Shown here one piece after another: positions 1-26,771 of a DNA stretch of 64,000 bases (its first letter is position 1; every line of letters begins with the position of its first letter). Made by a program: the position numbers and the translations under genes. The notes under the pieces are model-generated. The model was not told the DNA's origin and made no database searches. It worked only from the letters and a program-made list of their open reading frames with translations. Origin of the DNA: Mesostigma viride (Eukaryota; Streptophyta; Mesostigmatophyceae; Mesostigmatales; Mesostigmataceae); the NCBI GenBank assembly GCA_009746045.1, contig RPFO01001141.1:62001-126000 (forward strand). Direction: 5' to 3'.

Positions 1-530
1 GCCATGTCTAGCCGTTTCTAGACTTTGGAATTGACGGAATTGCAGTTTAGTTAGGCAATCCATGGTACACAGAAATACGTAGGCTATGGGACATGGCGCG
101 TCATGGGGCCGGTATAACCGGACCGTGGCGGGGGACGTATCTAATATACTCTGTTTGAAAACTGTTGCGCGGTTACGAACCGTACGGTGTGTGTGATTGG
201 CTGGCCACTTACGGGGCGCGAAGTGCAAGGGACAAGGGGGGGACACACGTACGTGTATCCTTTCCATTACATGCATGGCGACGCGTGTCCCCCCCGTAAG
301 TTCCTTGCACTTCGTGCCCCGTAAGTGGCCAGCCAATCACACACACCGTATACCTGGTTCGTAACCGCGCAACAGTTTTCGAGTAATAGATACGTCCCAC
401 GCCATCGTCATACCCCCAAGACGCGTCACGTCCACGACTGGATCCTCGCGCAAATTTCCATGTATACCGTGGATTGCCTAAACTGCCGAATTCCGTCAAT
501 TCCAAAGTCTAGAAACGTCCATCGCCATGC
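1..530. repeat. Foldback (MITE-like) inverted-repeat element
   Basis: Bases 15-250 are the imperfect reverse complement of about 285-525. The outer tips share TCTAGACTTTGGAATTGACG, and the inner part shares GGCCACTTACGGGGC with the following AAGTGCAAGG. The arms diverge by small indels. No transposase frame exists inside. The shape, long arms around a short centre, is that of a non-autonomous foldback element. The left tip is at the window edge, so target duplications cannot be judged. Confidence 0.7.
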
Positions 531-1640
531 AGCTCACCAAACAGTTCTCCCCCAGCACGCCCCCCATCCTCCATCACCACCCCTACCATGCATCACCACC
601 CATCCCACCTCCACAGCCCATGCACCACCTCCGCTTCCCCCTCCTCCACTCCTTCCCCGGCCGCCCCGCCCCCTTCCCCACCACCCAGGCTTACCCTCGA
701 CACACCATGTCCCCCCGCTGCCCCCGCCCCGCCGCCGCCGAGGACGTCACCCCTCCCCCTGCCCCCGCCGCCGACGATGATGCCGACACCCTGCCCCCGG
801 CCCCGGCCCTCCTCCCCAACGTTTGCACCACCTTGCGTTCTCCCGTTGCCCCTCCCCCCTGACGACGACGATGATGCCGACACCTTGCCCCCCCCCCCTC
901 CTCCCCACCGTTTGCACCACCCTGCCATTCTCCAGTTGCCCCTCCCCCCCGCCGACGAAGAAGATACCGACACCCTCCCAGCCTTCCTCCCTCAACCCAC
1001 CACAAACCGGCCTCCCCCCATCCCACTGCCATCGCCCACCACCTCTACTCCCCCCTCCACTATTCCCCCCCCAGCCCCTCTTCTCGATCCCCCCGGCTCG
1101 GCACCGGCCCTTGCCACTGCCCCACCATGTCCCCCCCCCACCCCCCCCGCTGCCGCTGCCAAGGTATGCCACCCGGCCCCCCTCCCTCCTCCTCCACCCC
1201 ACCGCCACCACCCGACCCGACCACCTCCCATCAGTGCACCACCTCCGCACTGCCCTCCTTCCCCCTCCGATTCCCAGCCATTCCCCCCTTCCCCCCAACC
1301 CTCGCCACCCCCCCCCCTCTCCCCCCACCCTTGCCACCACCCCACCATGCCCCCCCCACACACACACACCGCCGCCGCCGAGGACGTCCCCCCAGCACAC
1401 ACACCCGGGCCCCCCTCCTCCAAAACCCTGCCGCCACCACCCGGGCCCGTTCCACTGCCAACCACCTCCGCCTTCCCCTCCCACCCGGCCCCCTCCTACC
1501 CCACCATTCCCACTCGATCCCGCCTCCCTGCACCCTTGCCACCACCCTGTCCTCTCCCCCCTGCCCCCCGCCGCCGGCCGATGCTGATGCCGACACCCTC
1601 CCACCCCCCCTCCTTTCTCGATCGCGAAACCTCACCTCCG
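531..1640. repeat. C-rich low-complexity block with degenerate ~90-bp repeats
   Basis: The plus strand is almost pure C/T with CCACC, CCGCCGCCG and CCCCTCC runs. The phrase GATGCCGACACC recurs near 780, 874, 965 and 1588, and GTTTGCACCACC near 821 and 912, showing decayed tandem units of roughly 90-100 bp. Proline-rich frames are open on one strand and glycine-rich ones on the other, as expected from composition alone. I see no gene. Confidence 0.6.
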
Positions 1641-1705
1641 TAATTTATCATTCTCAATGAATATGTATTCATTGAGAAATGAGAATGATAAATTACGAAG
1701 GTGGG
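1631..1705. repeat. Short palindrome, half of which recurs near 47.44 kb
   Basis: CTCACCTCCGTAATTTATC on the left is mirrored by GATAAATTACGAAGGTGGG on the right around an AT-rich loop. One arm (GAGAATGATAAATTACGGAG) is found again at about 47,446-47,465, directly before a TTAA-repeat LINE tail. It may be the terminal repeat of a small transposon. Confidence 0.5.
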
Positions 1706-1984
1706 ATTGGCATGCAACATAAGGAAAACCCCTCGAAAAGAAGAAGAACCCTGAAGAAATTAATAGTAATCTGACACGGACATTCAAGGATCATGCCAGC
1801 TGTGCCACACGGTACAAGTAACTATGTATCACAAAACTACAACACGAAGCAACATCGCTGTTGGCCCACCAGGCCTGGGAGGAATCTACGCCTCCTTGGT
1901 CGCGACAAAGTCGGTCCGGGTGCAGCGGAATAACACATCAGCCACGGTGCGAGTGAGGGCGAGTGACAGGCGCTGCCGCCAATA

Positions 1985-2959
1985 CTATAGGATGCACGTG
2001 CGGGCAGACCACGGGGGGGTCTGACCCTCGAGGTACGTCGAGGCGGTCTTCACGGCGCTGACGCTGACCACGTGGAAAAACTCCGCCGTCTTGGGGCCCA
2101 TGGCCCCGAACACCTCAAGGACAAAGGGGATGACCCGGTGGGGCCCCACATTGCCGTACGAGGCAAACTTTTCGCGCTCAGCCACAGCGGCAGCAGCGCC
2201 GGCATCCACAGCCGCCCGGAGGATGTGGCGACCGGAGAGGGGCTAAGCCACGAGGCATCGATTAATTAATTAATTATCAACATCACTCCGTTGGGAGTAG
2301 ATGTAGCACATAGCCCTGAGAAGGGGCATATGGCTTTTAATACATTCTAGGCTACTTCATGCAAGGGTGGGAATGTAAGCTACCCCTGCTCTAGGTGCAC
2401 CAGGGCACCTGCACCCTCATGGTCTATCACGCTATGCCCGGGTAAGGGGGGGAGCATGCCTGTGAGGGAGGAAGATCATCATGGCTATACAAGAGCTAGG
2501 ACATGGCTTCTCGACAGAGAGCATCTCTCTGCATGGCATAGCATGGCTAAATTCTTAATGCAACAGAGGCATCTATGAGCAGGTGGCGACCCTGCCCGTC
2601 GTAGGCAAGCACGGTAATGTCGCCCGGCGGTGGTTGGGGTGAGTAGGGGGCGGCCCCATCCGCATCCCCGCACTTGATGCATATGGTGGAGTGCATGCAT
2701 GGGGAAAGACCGACCGCGAACCATGGCACACACCACCCGGAGGAGAGCGGTATGGCGGCCGGAGATAGAGGAACCCGTTCGGGTTCTGCTGGCCACCCAT
2801 GCACGCGATGTAGTGCGCCCCAGTACTATCGAGAGCAAGCCCACAGCTGCCGCAGGCCGCCCCCGCCGTGATGAGAGATTGCGGGGCAAACACGCTAAGC
2901 CAATCCTTTAATTGGGTAGGTACTGTGCACATCTCTGGTTGATGCACAGCAAGAATCAA
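1985..2959 (-). pseudogene. C-terminal remnant of an old reverse-transcriptase-type retroelement
   Basis: Reading the minus strand from 2959, broken frames spell a Cys-x2-Cys segment followed by LDSTGAHYIAC, then PPPGDITVLAYDGQGRHLLI, then (2209-1985) an EREKFASYGNV...FVLEVFGAMGP segment. This order (CxxC/GxHxxxC, a PGDI-D patch, a Y-x-n-ETxG-MGP end) is what I recall from C-terminal tails of retroelement polyproteins in algae and protists. Several frameshifts are present, and the remnant is interrupted by a later 306-bp LINE insertion at 2260-2565. Assignment to a retroelement is inference from pattern memory. No RT catalytic motif is present in what remains. Confidence 0.45.
2260..2565 (-). 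mobile_element. 5'-truncated LINE 3' end with 8-bp target duplication
   Basis: The segment is nearly identical to 35,862-36,165. It ends (minus sense) with CTCCCAACGGAG, GATGTT and a TTAA-repeat tail, the same 3' terminus as the larger LINE copies in this window. GAGGCATC stands at both edges (2252-2259 and 2566-2573), an evident target-site duplication. The insertion splits the older retroelement remnant, so it is the younger of the two. Confidence 0.8.
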
Positions 2960-3494
2960 AGGCCTATGAAATCGTGGATCGCAATATTACTAGCAATAGA
3001 AAATCCATACATAGTCTGGTACCTGTATGAAGTACACCAGCATCTTGCACTTTTTGCCCAAATGAATTCAATGTTTCATGCAACAGTAAAAATGCTAGAA
3101 AAGTTAACACAATGGCCAGAACCACTGGCTGATTTCATTAGCCACAATAATTTATGCCACAAGGAAATTTGGCGAACGGGTAGGGATCTGGGGACATGTC
3201 CACTGGAGGAGCGGGCAGAAGACATGGGTATATACAAAGTGTCAGGTACTTTTGCTATGTTCGGGCAGCCCTATGAATGTCACATGCGGAATCTCCCTCT
3301 CAAGTGTGCATTCCTCTAACGCCATATGCCTACACTGCAATGTACCCTAGCAACTAAAGATGCTATGCAATGTGGCCATTGCCATCCAACTGACTCCATC
3401 CGCTCCACTGGCCGGTTCCAATAAGACAGGTCCCCTCAAGACAACAATATGAAGCATACACAAAAAACACCACTCTCTTGCGGTTCATTGTCAC
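2960..3494. other. AT-richer stretch with one open frame, no recognised gene
   Basis: A stop-free plus frame runs from 2912 to 3319 (135 codons), with plausible amino-acid composition (IENPYIVWYLYEVHQH is typical) but no domain I recognise. It overlaps the retroelement remnant at its left end and may be part of another decayed transposon. Nothing else is visible up to the stop of the next gene at 3495. Confidence 0.3.
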
Positions 3495-5201
3495 TCAGCA
3501 GCGCTCATCCAGGTCGCGGTCAAAGCTTGCGTACAGCTGCTGTAAGAACCCCGTCGTGTTCCTCAGCTCCTCACACTTCTGCTCGACGCGCTCAATCCAT
3601 AGCCACTCGGCCACACCCAGCGCCGCGCTCCAGTGCTCCATGGCGGCAGACGCCTGGTCAGGGTCCGCCCCCAGCTTGGCCTCCAGCATGTCGAGTGCAG
3701 CCACCAGGTCATCCAGCTGTGCCTTACTGGGTATGACTCCCATGGACGCCTCCATGTCCACCAGCGCCTCCTCCAGCATCGCCTGCTTCTCTTCCATCAT
3801 CCGGCACAGCATGGCATCGCCAGAAGCGGCCGCCCGCATCTCCATCCCTTCCAGCTCTCGCTCCAGCGCAGCCACCTGCGCGATGCGGGGCACGCCACGC
3901 AGCACCGACTCCATCACTGCCGCACGCTCGGCAACTGCCGCAATTGCCTCCACCTGCTCGCCCCCATGCTCCAGCTGGTAAATCGCCTGCGCCAGCGCGC
4001 TCTCCTTGGCGTCTACATTCGCACCCCCACTGGCCTCGCGCAGCGCCTCCTCCACCCCCATCATGTGCGCGGCTAGGCCCGAGTGGCCCTCCATGCCGAC
4101 CGCATCGCCCACAACCGCGCGCGTCATCGCCTGGGCTACAGTGCGCTGCTGCAGCTGCAGCCGCAGCTCCTCCTCCATGGACTGTGTCTTCAACCCGCCG
4201 CCCTCCCGAGACAGCCGCACAGGCTGGCGGCAGCTGGCGAGCACAAGCGGGCTGCGCCGCAGGTAGGAGCACGCCTGTAACGACTCACGCAGCACGTCCA
4301 TCTCAACCACCAGCTCGCTCAGCTCCTCGGGGTCAAGCTCTTCCACGGCCTTGCCGCCCAGCCAACGGGACGCCTTGATGCGCTGACGGAGGAACGCGAC
4401 CATTTCCAACGGCTGCTGCCCAGCGACGATGCGCCAACGTCGGCTATCATCGGAACGCCGCTCCTTCCTGGTAAAGTCGGGGGCCCGCACCGAGCGCCTG
4501 GCAGGGGTGTCGACAGGTGGTGTTGGGGAGGCGGGGCCCAAAGGCCTGTCTGATTGGCGCGCATGATGCTCCGACGTGGAAAGTGTGTGCGATGCAGAGG
4601 CCTTTGACGGGATCCAGGGCTTGGCAGGCGCCGGAGATGGCGCCACGGAGGTGCTCGATCTGGGGCTGCCCTGCTCGTCGTCACGGTTATCCATACGGCC
4701 TATCCACGGTGGCGTCGTGTCACCGGATGGCACCGCCTTCGCGCCCTTTGCGGTGCCCTGGAGCAAGTTAATGGGCAAGCTCTCCTGGGACGATGTTTCA
4801 ACGGCGGTGTTCTCGACCACGTTCCCGGAAGCCTTGCCATTTGCATCCCTCCCAATCCTGGTCCAGGACGGTTTCGTGGGAGCGCAAGATGAACTCGGTG
4901 CAGCAGTTTTATGGGACGGCAAGATGGGCAAGACAGGAGCTCGCCGAGTCGCGTTAGTCGAGGTTGAGCTTTGCCGTCTACCTCGGTCCTCGCCACCAGC
5001 CGAGGGCGCCGAGCACGTGGAAGCGAGATGCTTCACCAAGCTGCATGGCCGAACTCTTGTTTGCCAGGAAAATTTTTTCACCGTCGGGAAGGAGTGGATG
5101 TCTCTATGTCGACTGCCTTTGTGAAGATGGGCTTGTCCCCCAAGCAATGGCTGAAAATGCATGCATGTCGATGATGATCTAGAAAAAGCGCAAGTATCCA
5201 T
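3495..5201 (-). CDS. Hypothetical coiled-coil protein (568 aa)
   Basis: A single uninterrupted frame of 568 codons on the minus strand, starting at ATG 5201. Residues 1-240 are Ser/Thr/Pro/Arg-rich and look disordered. From about residue 260 onward the protein is helical and acidic: heptad-like stretches such as EELSELVVEMDVLRESLQAC, EEELRLQLQQRTVAQAM, AALERELEGMEMRAAA and MMEEKQAMLEEALVDMEASM predict a long coiled coil. It ends with a Trp-containing helix and DRDLDERC. Strong third-position GC and the absence of stops over 1.7 kb support real coding. No enzyme motif is visible and I do not recognise the family. An upstream exon is possible because the first 60 residues are of weaker coding quality. 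It lies between transposon remnants, but its own sequence does not look transposon-derived. Confidence 0.55.
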   Translation of the reverse strand: MDTCAFSRSSSTCMHFQPLLGGQAHLHKGSRHRDIHSFPTVKKFSWQTRVRPCSLVKHLASTCSAPSAGGEDRGRRQSSTSTNATRRAPVLPILPSHKTAAPSSSCAPTKPSWTRIGRDANGKASGNVVENTAVETSSQESLPINLLQGTAKGAKAVPSGDTTPPWIGRMDNRDDEQGSPRSSTSVAPSPAPAKPWIPSKASASHTLSTSEHHARQSDRPLGPASPTPPVDTPARRSVRAPDFTRKERRSDDSRRWRIVAGQQPLEMVAFLRQRIKASRWLGGKAVEELDPEELSELVVEMDVLRESLQACSYLRRSPLVLASCRQPVRLSREGGGLKTQSMEEELRLQLQQRTVAQAMTRAVVGDAVGMEGHSGLAAHMMGVEEALREASGGANVDAKESALAQAIYQLEHGGEQVEAIAAVAERAAVMESVLRGVPRIAQVAALERELEGMEMRAAASGDAMLCRMMEEKQAMLEEALVDMEASMGVIPSKAQLDDLVAALDMLEAKLGADPDQASAAMEHWSAALGVAEWLWIERVEQKCEELRNTTGFLQQLYASFDRDLDERC

Positions 5202-5542
5202 GACTGGGCAGCACGTAATATGATAGGGTTTGGCCCTCCTCTATTTCAATAAGCGTACGCCATGGAACATACGTAGCCTCGCACTAGCCATTCCTAGCGA
5301 CATGGCTGCCAGCGGAGCTCAGCGAGGATGGTGACTTGGCTGGATCACCATTACAGCACTAAAAATGCATACGCGCGACGACTTGACCGTTGCGGCTTCA
5401 AAGCCAACGGCTATATTGCCCCGCGCCCATCCCTTGCGGTCGGCCGGTCGCCCGTCAGCCGTTGTTGTTGTACCTAGTTGCTTGTAGTTGTTGTTGCCCA
5501 CGCCGCACATGGGCGGCAGATATTTGGAAACGGCCGTCAGCC
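5202..5542. other. Spacer with no gene seen
   Basis: Contains a short duplication: GCCGCACATGGGCG occurs at about 5501 and again at about 5662, on either side of the TTG repeat. I see no coding or RNA feature. Confidence 0.4.
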
Positions 5543-5651
<109 letters not shown>

Positions 5652-5822
5652 CCCAGTGACCACGCCGCACATGGGCGTCAGCCTTGCAGCAACGTTTGGG
5701 TCCGTATTCCGTGAAAGACCTGCGGGCAGCTGTTTTACTAACTTGCTCTGTATTCACGTTCACGCTGTAAATTAGCGGCCGCTAGACTAATGGGACGCTT
5801 GCAACCCAAAGTTGCGTGGTTT

Positions 5823-7184
5823 TCCGGGTAAATGGGTATTTTTATTAACCAATAGGAATATCATTAGGTGAAGAGGTACCACGTATCGACCAGCTGGTTA
5901 CCCTCTGAGGGTAGTGTGATAGGTGAAAGGTTTAGAAAGGAGCATTGTGTGACCAGGGGAGCCAAGTGACGCGCGTAAGGTCACCGTGCCGGTGAGGAAT
6001 GCAAGTAAACACCCTGTTGCGTCCCAGGAGAGCATGGAAGAGCTCCAAGGGGCTGGGCCTGTCATTGTTGGGCCCGGGGTCCCACACCTTGTATTGTTCT
6101 TGCGCCAAGAGCCAAGCGCGACGCATTGCTGATGAGTTCCAGAGGAAGATAAACCGCCTCACAACGGCGGCTTTGGTGTATTCGTGCCGCACTTTGAAAA
6201 CCGTCTCGTTCCGGATAGTCCAGATCGCGTATAGCATATTAGTTCGGAGCCATACCCAGGCTAGTTGACTGTCGGATAGCTCCTCCCCGGGGGTCCCCGC
6301 CATACCGAATATGATACAACGCACGGATAGCGTTAGTGTGGAATGTGGTAGCGCGGTCCATGCGGACCATACGTTAAACAACCATTGCCACACCCCGCTC
6401 ACTTGGCAGTAGAGAAAGCGGTGCTCAATTGTTTCCGAAGGGAAGGTGCACAGGCATGTCGCATCGTGGTGAAACCGGCTGCTGAGGGTCGCGTTTACCC
6501 CGATGGCTCTGTGCAGTAAAAGATGTTGAATGTCGGTCGCTCTGCGGTGGCACCAAAGGGTGATCGACCGCCAGGGTGATAAGTTTAATCCAACTATATC
6601 CAGGCCATTGAAAGCCCCATCGTGGGCGGCCAGGGTGGAGCTTATGGTTCTCGTGCAATAAAATGTCATAACCCCATTCTGCCGTGTACTCGTAAACTGA
6701 AGACATTTGCTGATCCTAGACATCCCCTTGGTCAGGGTCCAGCCAAATTCCAGGGGGTCCAATGGTAAAGTATCCAATCTCGTATTGCCTACGTGTAACC
6801 AAGTGATGGCCTCCGCCGGGGTCGTGGGGTCCGGCTGGAACATGCAGGACCTTGATACTAACCACGGGACCATCCGGATACGGTGACATTGGTGGGCTGG
6901 AAGACAGACACATAATGTCGCCAACTGATTGAGGCAACCATTGTGGCCTGGAAGGGTGTCGGCCACTTGGACTTGAATTCCGGCCGGAGGCAACACTCCC
7001 CGGACCAGACCTTTGCATGTGGATGTGATCCCGTCTGGGTAAAAACTGATCCAATCACCCGGCTGTAGGGCCTTGCGTGGGGCCATCATCACAGCATGCC
7101 ATGTAGCTGGGATGGCCTGGATGAGGGTGTTCCAAGCGTGTAGCGATGGCATGTTTTGCACCCAAGCATTAACTTCAGTGTATG
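5823..7184 (-). mobile_element. 5'-truncated LINE: RT C-terminal zinc domain, 17-bp target duplication
   Basis: A minus-strand frame of 418 codons (5932-7188) encodes the end of a LINE ORF2. Around residues 230-275 is HRAIGVNATL, then CLCTFPSETIEHRFLYC, then a Trp-rich stretch: the C-x-C...E-T-x-x-H-x-F-x-x-C pattern of the zinc-binding domain (zf-RVT) after plant-type non-LTR reverse transcriptases. AIWTIRNETVF follows, also typical. The insertion is bounded by CCAAAGTTGCGTGGTTT at 5806-5822 and again at 7185-7201, a 17-bp target-site duplication. The element is therefore a clean 5'-truncated insertion whose 3' end lies near 5823. The open frame has not decayed, so it is fairly young. Confidence 0.85.
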
Positions 7185-7201
7185 CCAAAGTTGCGTGGTT
7201 T

Positions 7202-7692
7202 CATGTGGCGTCCCTTGCCATTCTTCCGTACAATGCCCAGCGCGGCAGCAGTGCGGCAGCTCACGTGACGTGGAGTGGAGTAGTTACATATGAGCTCAGA
7301 GGCCAGAGCTGATGCTGGCGAGGCTGACATCGCCGACAGCATTAGCGTGCAGAGTGCAGGCTACTGGTAACAGAGCCTGAACCTTCAGTTCGAGTCAGGA
7401 AATTGAGAATGCTGCATGGTGCTATCACTTTGCTGCATAAGTACACGTGTGTAGTGGAAACCCGAGCTGCAACCAGCGTTTGCTACCATAATTAATCTAG
7501 GAGCCCACAGTCAAGTCCATTACAACGCTAGAATTGCCCGAAATGTTTCTTTCCACAACTTGGCCTGCCCGATTACGGAAAATGGGATACATGAAGTAGT
7601 GAAATCCCTCGTGGTGGATGACTGAGGCGATTCTACACGTAAGGGTCAGTTTACCTAGGCAGTAGAGGCTCAGCGTGCTTCCCCCGGCAGCC
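7202..7692. other. Upstream region of the TRIM37-like gene
   Basis: No coding feature is seen. It holds the promoter and 5' leader of the plus-strand gene starting at 7693. I see no convincing TATA box. The sequence before the ATG (GGCAGCCATGG) is a favourable eukaryotic start context. Confidence 0.35.
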
Positions 7693-25138
<17,446 letters not shown>

Positions 25139-26771
25139 CGTGTGTCCCCAATGGCGTCTATAATAGGGTTTATTATAGGGCCCATTATAGTGTCCATCCC
25201 GAAGGGTGCATATGTCCGTTATCGCGTCCAGTATAGCGAGCAACACATGTCACAAACAGGAGAGCTCATGAGGCCACATGCAGAGCAAAGCTATACGTGC
25301 ACGACAAGAGGGCCATATGCGTGGGCAGGTCTGTAACGGGCATGCCACGTGACATGTTGGCACTGCCAGAAATGTAATGCAAGTCATGGCTGGTGCGCCA
25401 AGGGGACTTGCGTTTTCCCGGCCCTGTGGGGCTGGCACCAGCGGGCACAAGACTTAGTTGGCCGCTTTGAGATCGGTGGCGAGTGGGCTGGTGGTTCAAT
25501 AGGACAGGGCAGGTGGGACACCCGATCTACGCTATTGTTACTGAGATCTCTAAGGGATGCCTTCCTGACAACCATACAGCCTCAGTGGTTGTCAGGAACG
25601 CACCCCTGCAGCCTGGCTGCACCACTAAAGGCAGGCGCCTCACTGGATGTGGGCTGGCCTCACCCACCGGTCCCTGGGTGAAGATGCCAACCAGTGTATG
25701 CCTCAGTGCCAGAAGCGGTCTGCATCACACTCTACCCAAGTCGAGACGAGTCCTCAGCCTGGATGTAAGCCTGTTAGGTGCCTCCACGTATTGTCCATGA
25801 GATTGCTGGCCTCAACATTCCTTGGTCGGTGGGGGCAAGGCAGAGCCAGTTGGGGTGTCACCTCAGAGGGATGCCGCTCTTGCATTCGGCGGTTGGACGA
25901 AGGAGTAAGTGTTTGGACAAGAGCTTGAGCCAAAGTAACCTGAGCTATATTTGTATCTGCTGCAGCACGCTTGTCCTAGTTGAAGTGTTCAGGCTGCACA
26001 CAGTCCGGGCTGATTTTTCCAGGACGCTGGCTTGTCAAACGGATAAAGCTCACACGCCTTCTTTGGGACAGTACTTGCATCTTAGAAACTGCTGCAGCTC
26101 AGGTATACTCGCCTCAAACAGTCGGTACCACAACTAATAATATTAGTGGGGACAACGGACCAGCCTGAATATTCGACCCTAGTTAAAGATTCGATTAGCC
26201 TTCAGGACTCTAATACCTTAGAGGGAAGCTGTGAACCTGGCGACTAGTGATCATGTGCACATGCATGAAGCAAACAAATAAATAATTTTCTTATGCTAGG
26301 TGTGCCTGGCATGTCGCGGCTGGTCGGCAACTATACCGGATGCTCCCGATTTCTGGCCTGCACTGGTTGTCTAGCCTTGATCAATATACAATTGATGCGT
26401 ACCATAGGTGCAATGGGAGCAACTTGAACTTTTAAAGCCGCGAATTCTAGGGTACATAAGATCTATGAAGTGAGACAACTATGCCTGGAGCATGGCGATC
26501 CAACGCCGTGGAAGGACTAGGGTAGGTGTCTGAGAGGAAAGACGCGAAGGCCGCGGGAGCCGCATGGCCATCTCTAGGTAGACCTGCATGGAGGGAGACA
26601 GAGGGTAACAAGAAAGGTTGATAGGGAAAATGTACTCGTTAGGTATACGGAGGTGTGCTGCCGGCCTTGACAATTACAATTCGATCCTCCCTGCAAATTA
26701 AAGCAAGTTGTCTTATTAGGAACGTGCGCAGTCAAATAGTTTGACTAGCATGAGTACGACTAGCAATAGCA
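25139..26771. other. Intergenic region between convergent genes
   Basis: Between the stop of the TRIM37-like gene and the stop of the minus-strand HCF173-like gene. A TGTAA lies at 25,332-25,336. On the minus strand TGTAA lies at 26,678-26,674, about 95 bases past the HCF173-like stop, a good position for a green-algal polyadenylation signal. The dispersed short repeat occurs near 26,348. I see no convincing gene. Confidence 0.4.

Noticed and set aside
588-1643. 351-codon proline-rich open frame (and Gly-rich frames on the other strand)
   Set aside because: Composition artefact of C-rich repeats; all frames are open, and no start context or domain.
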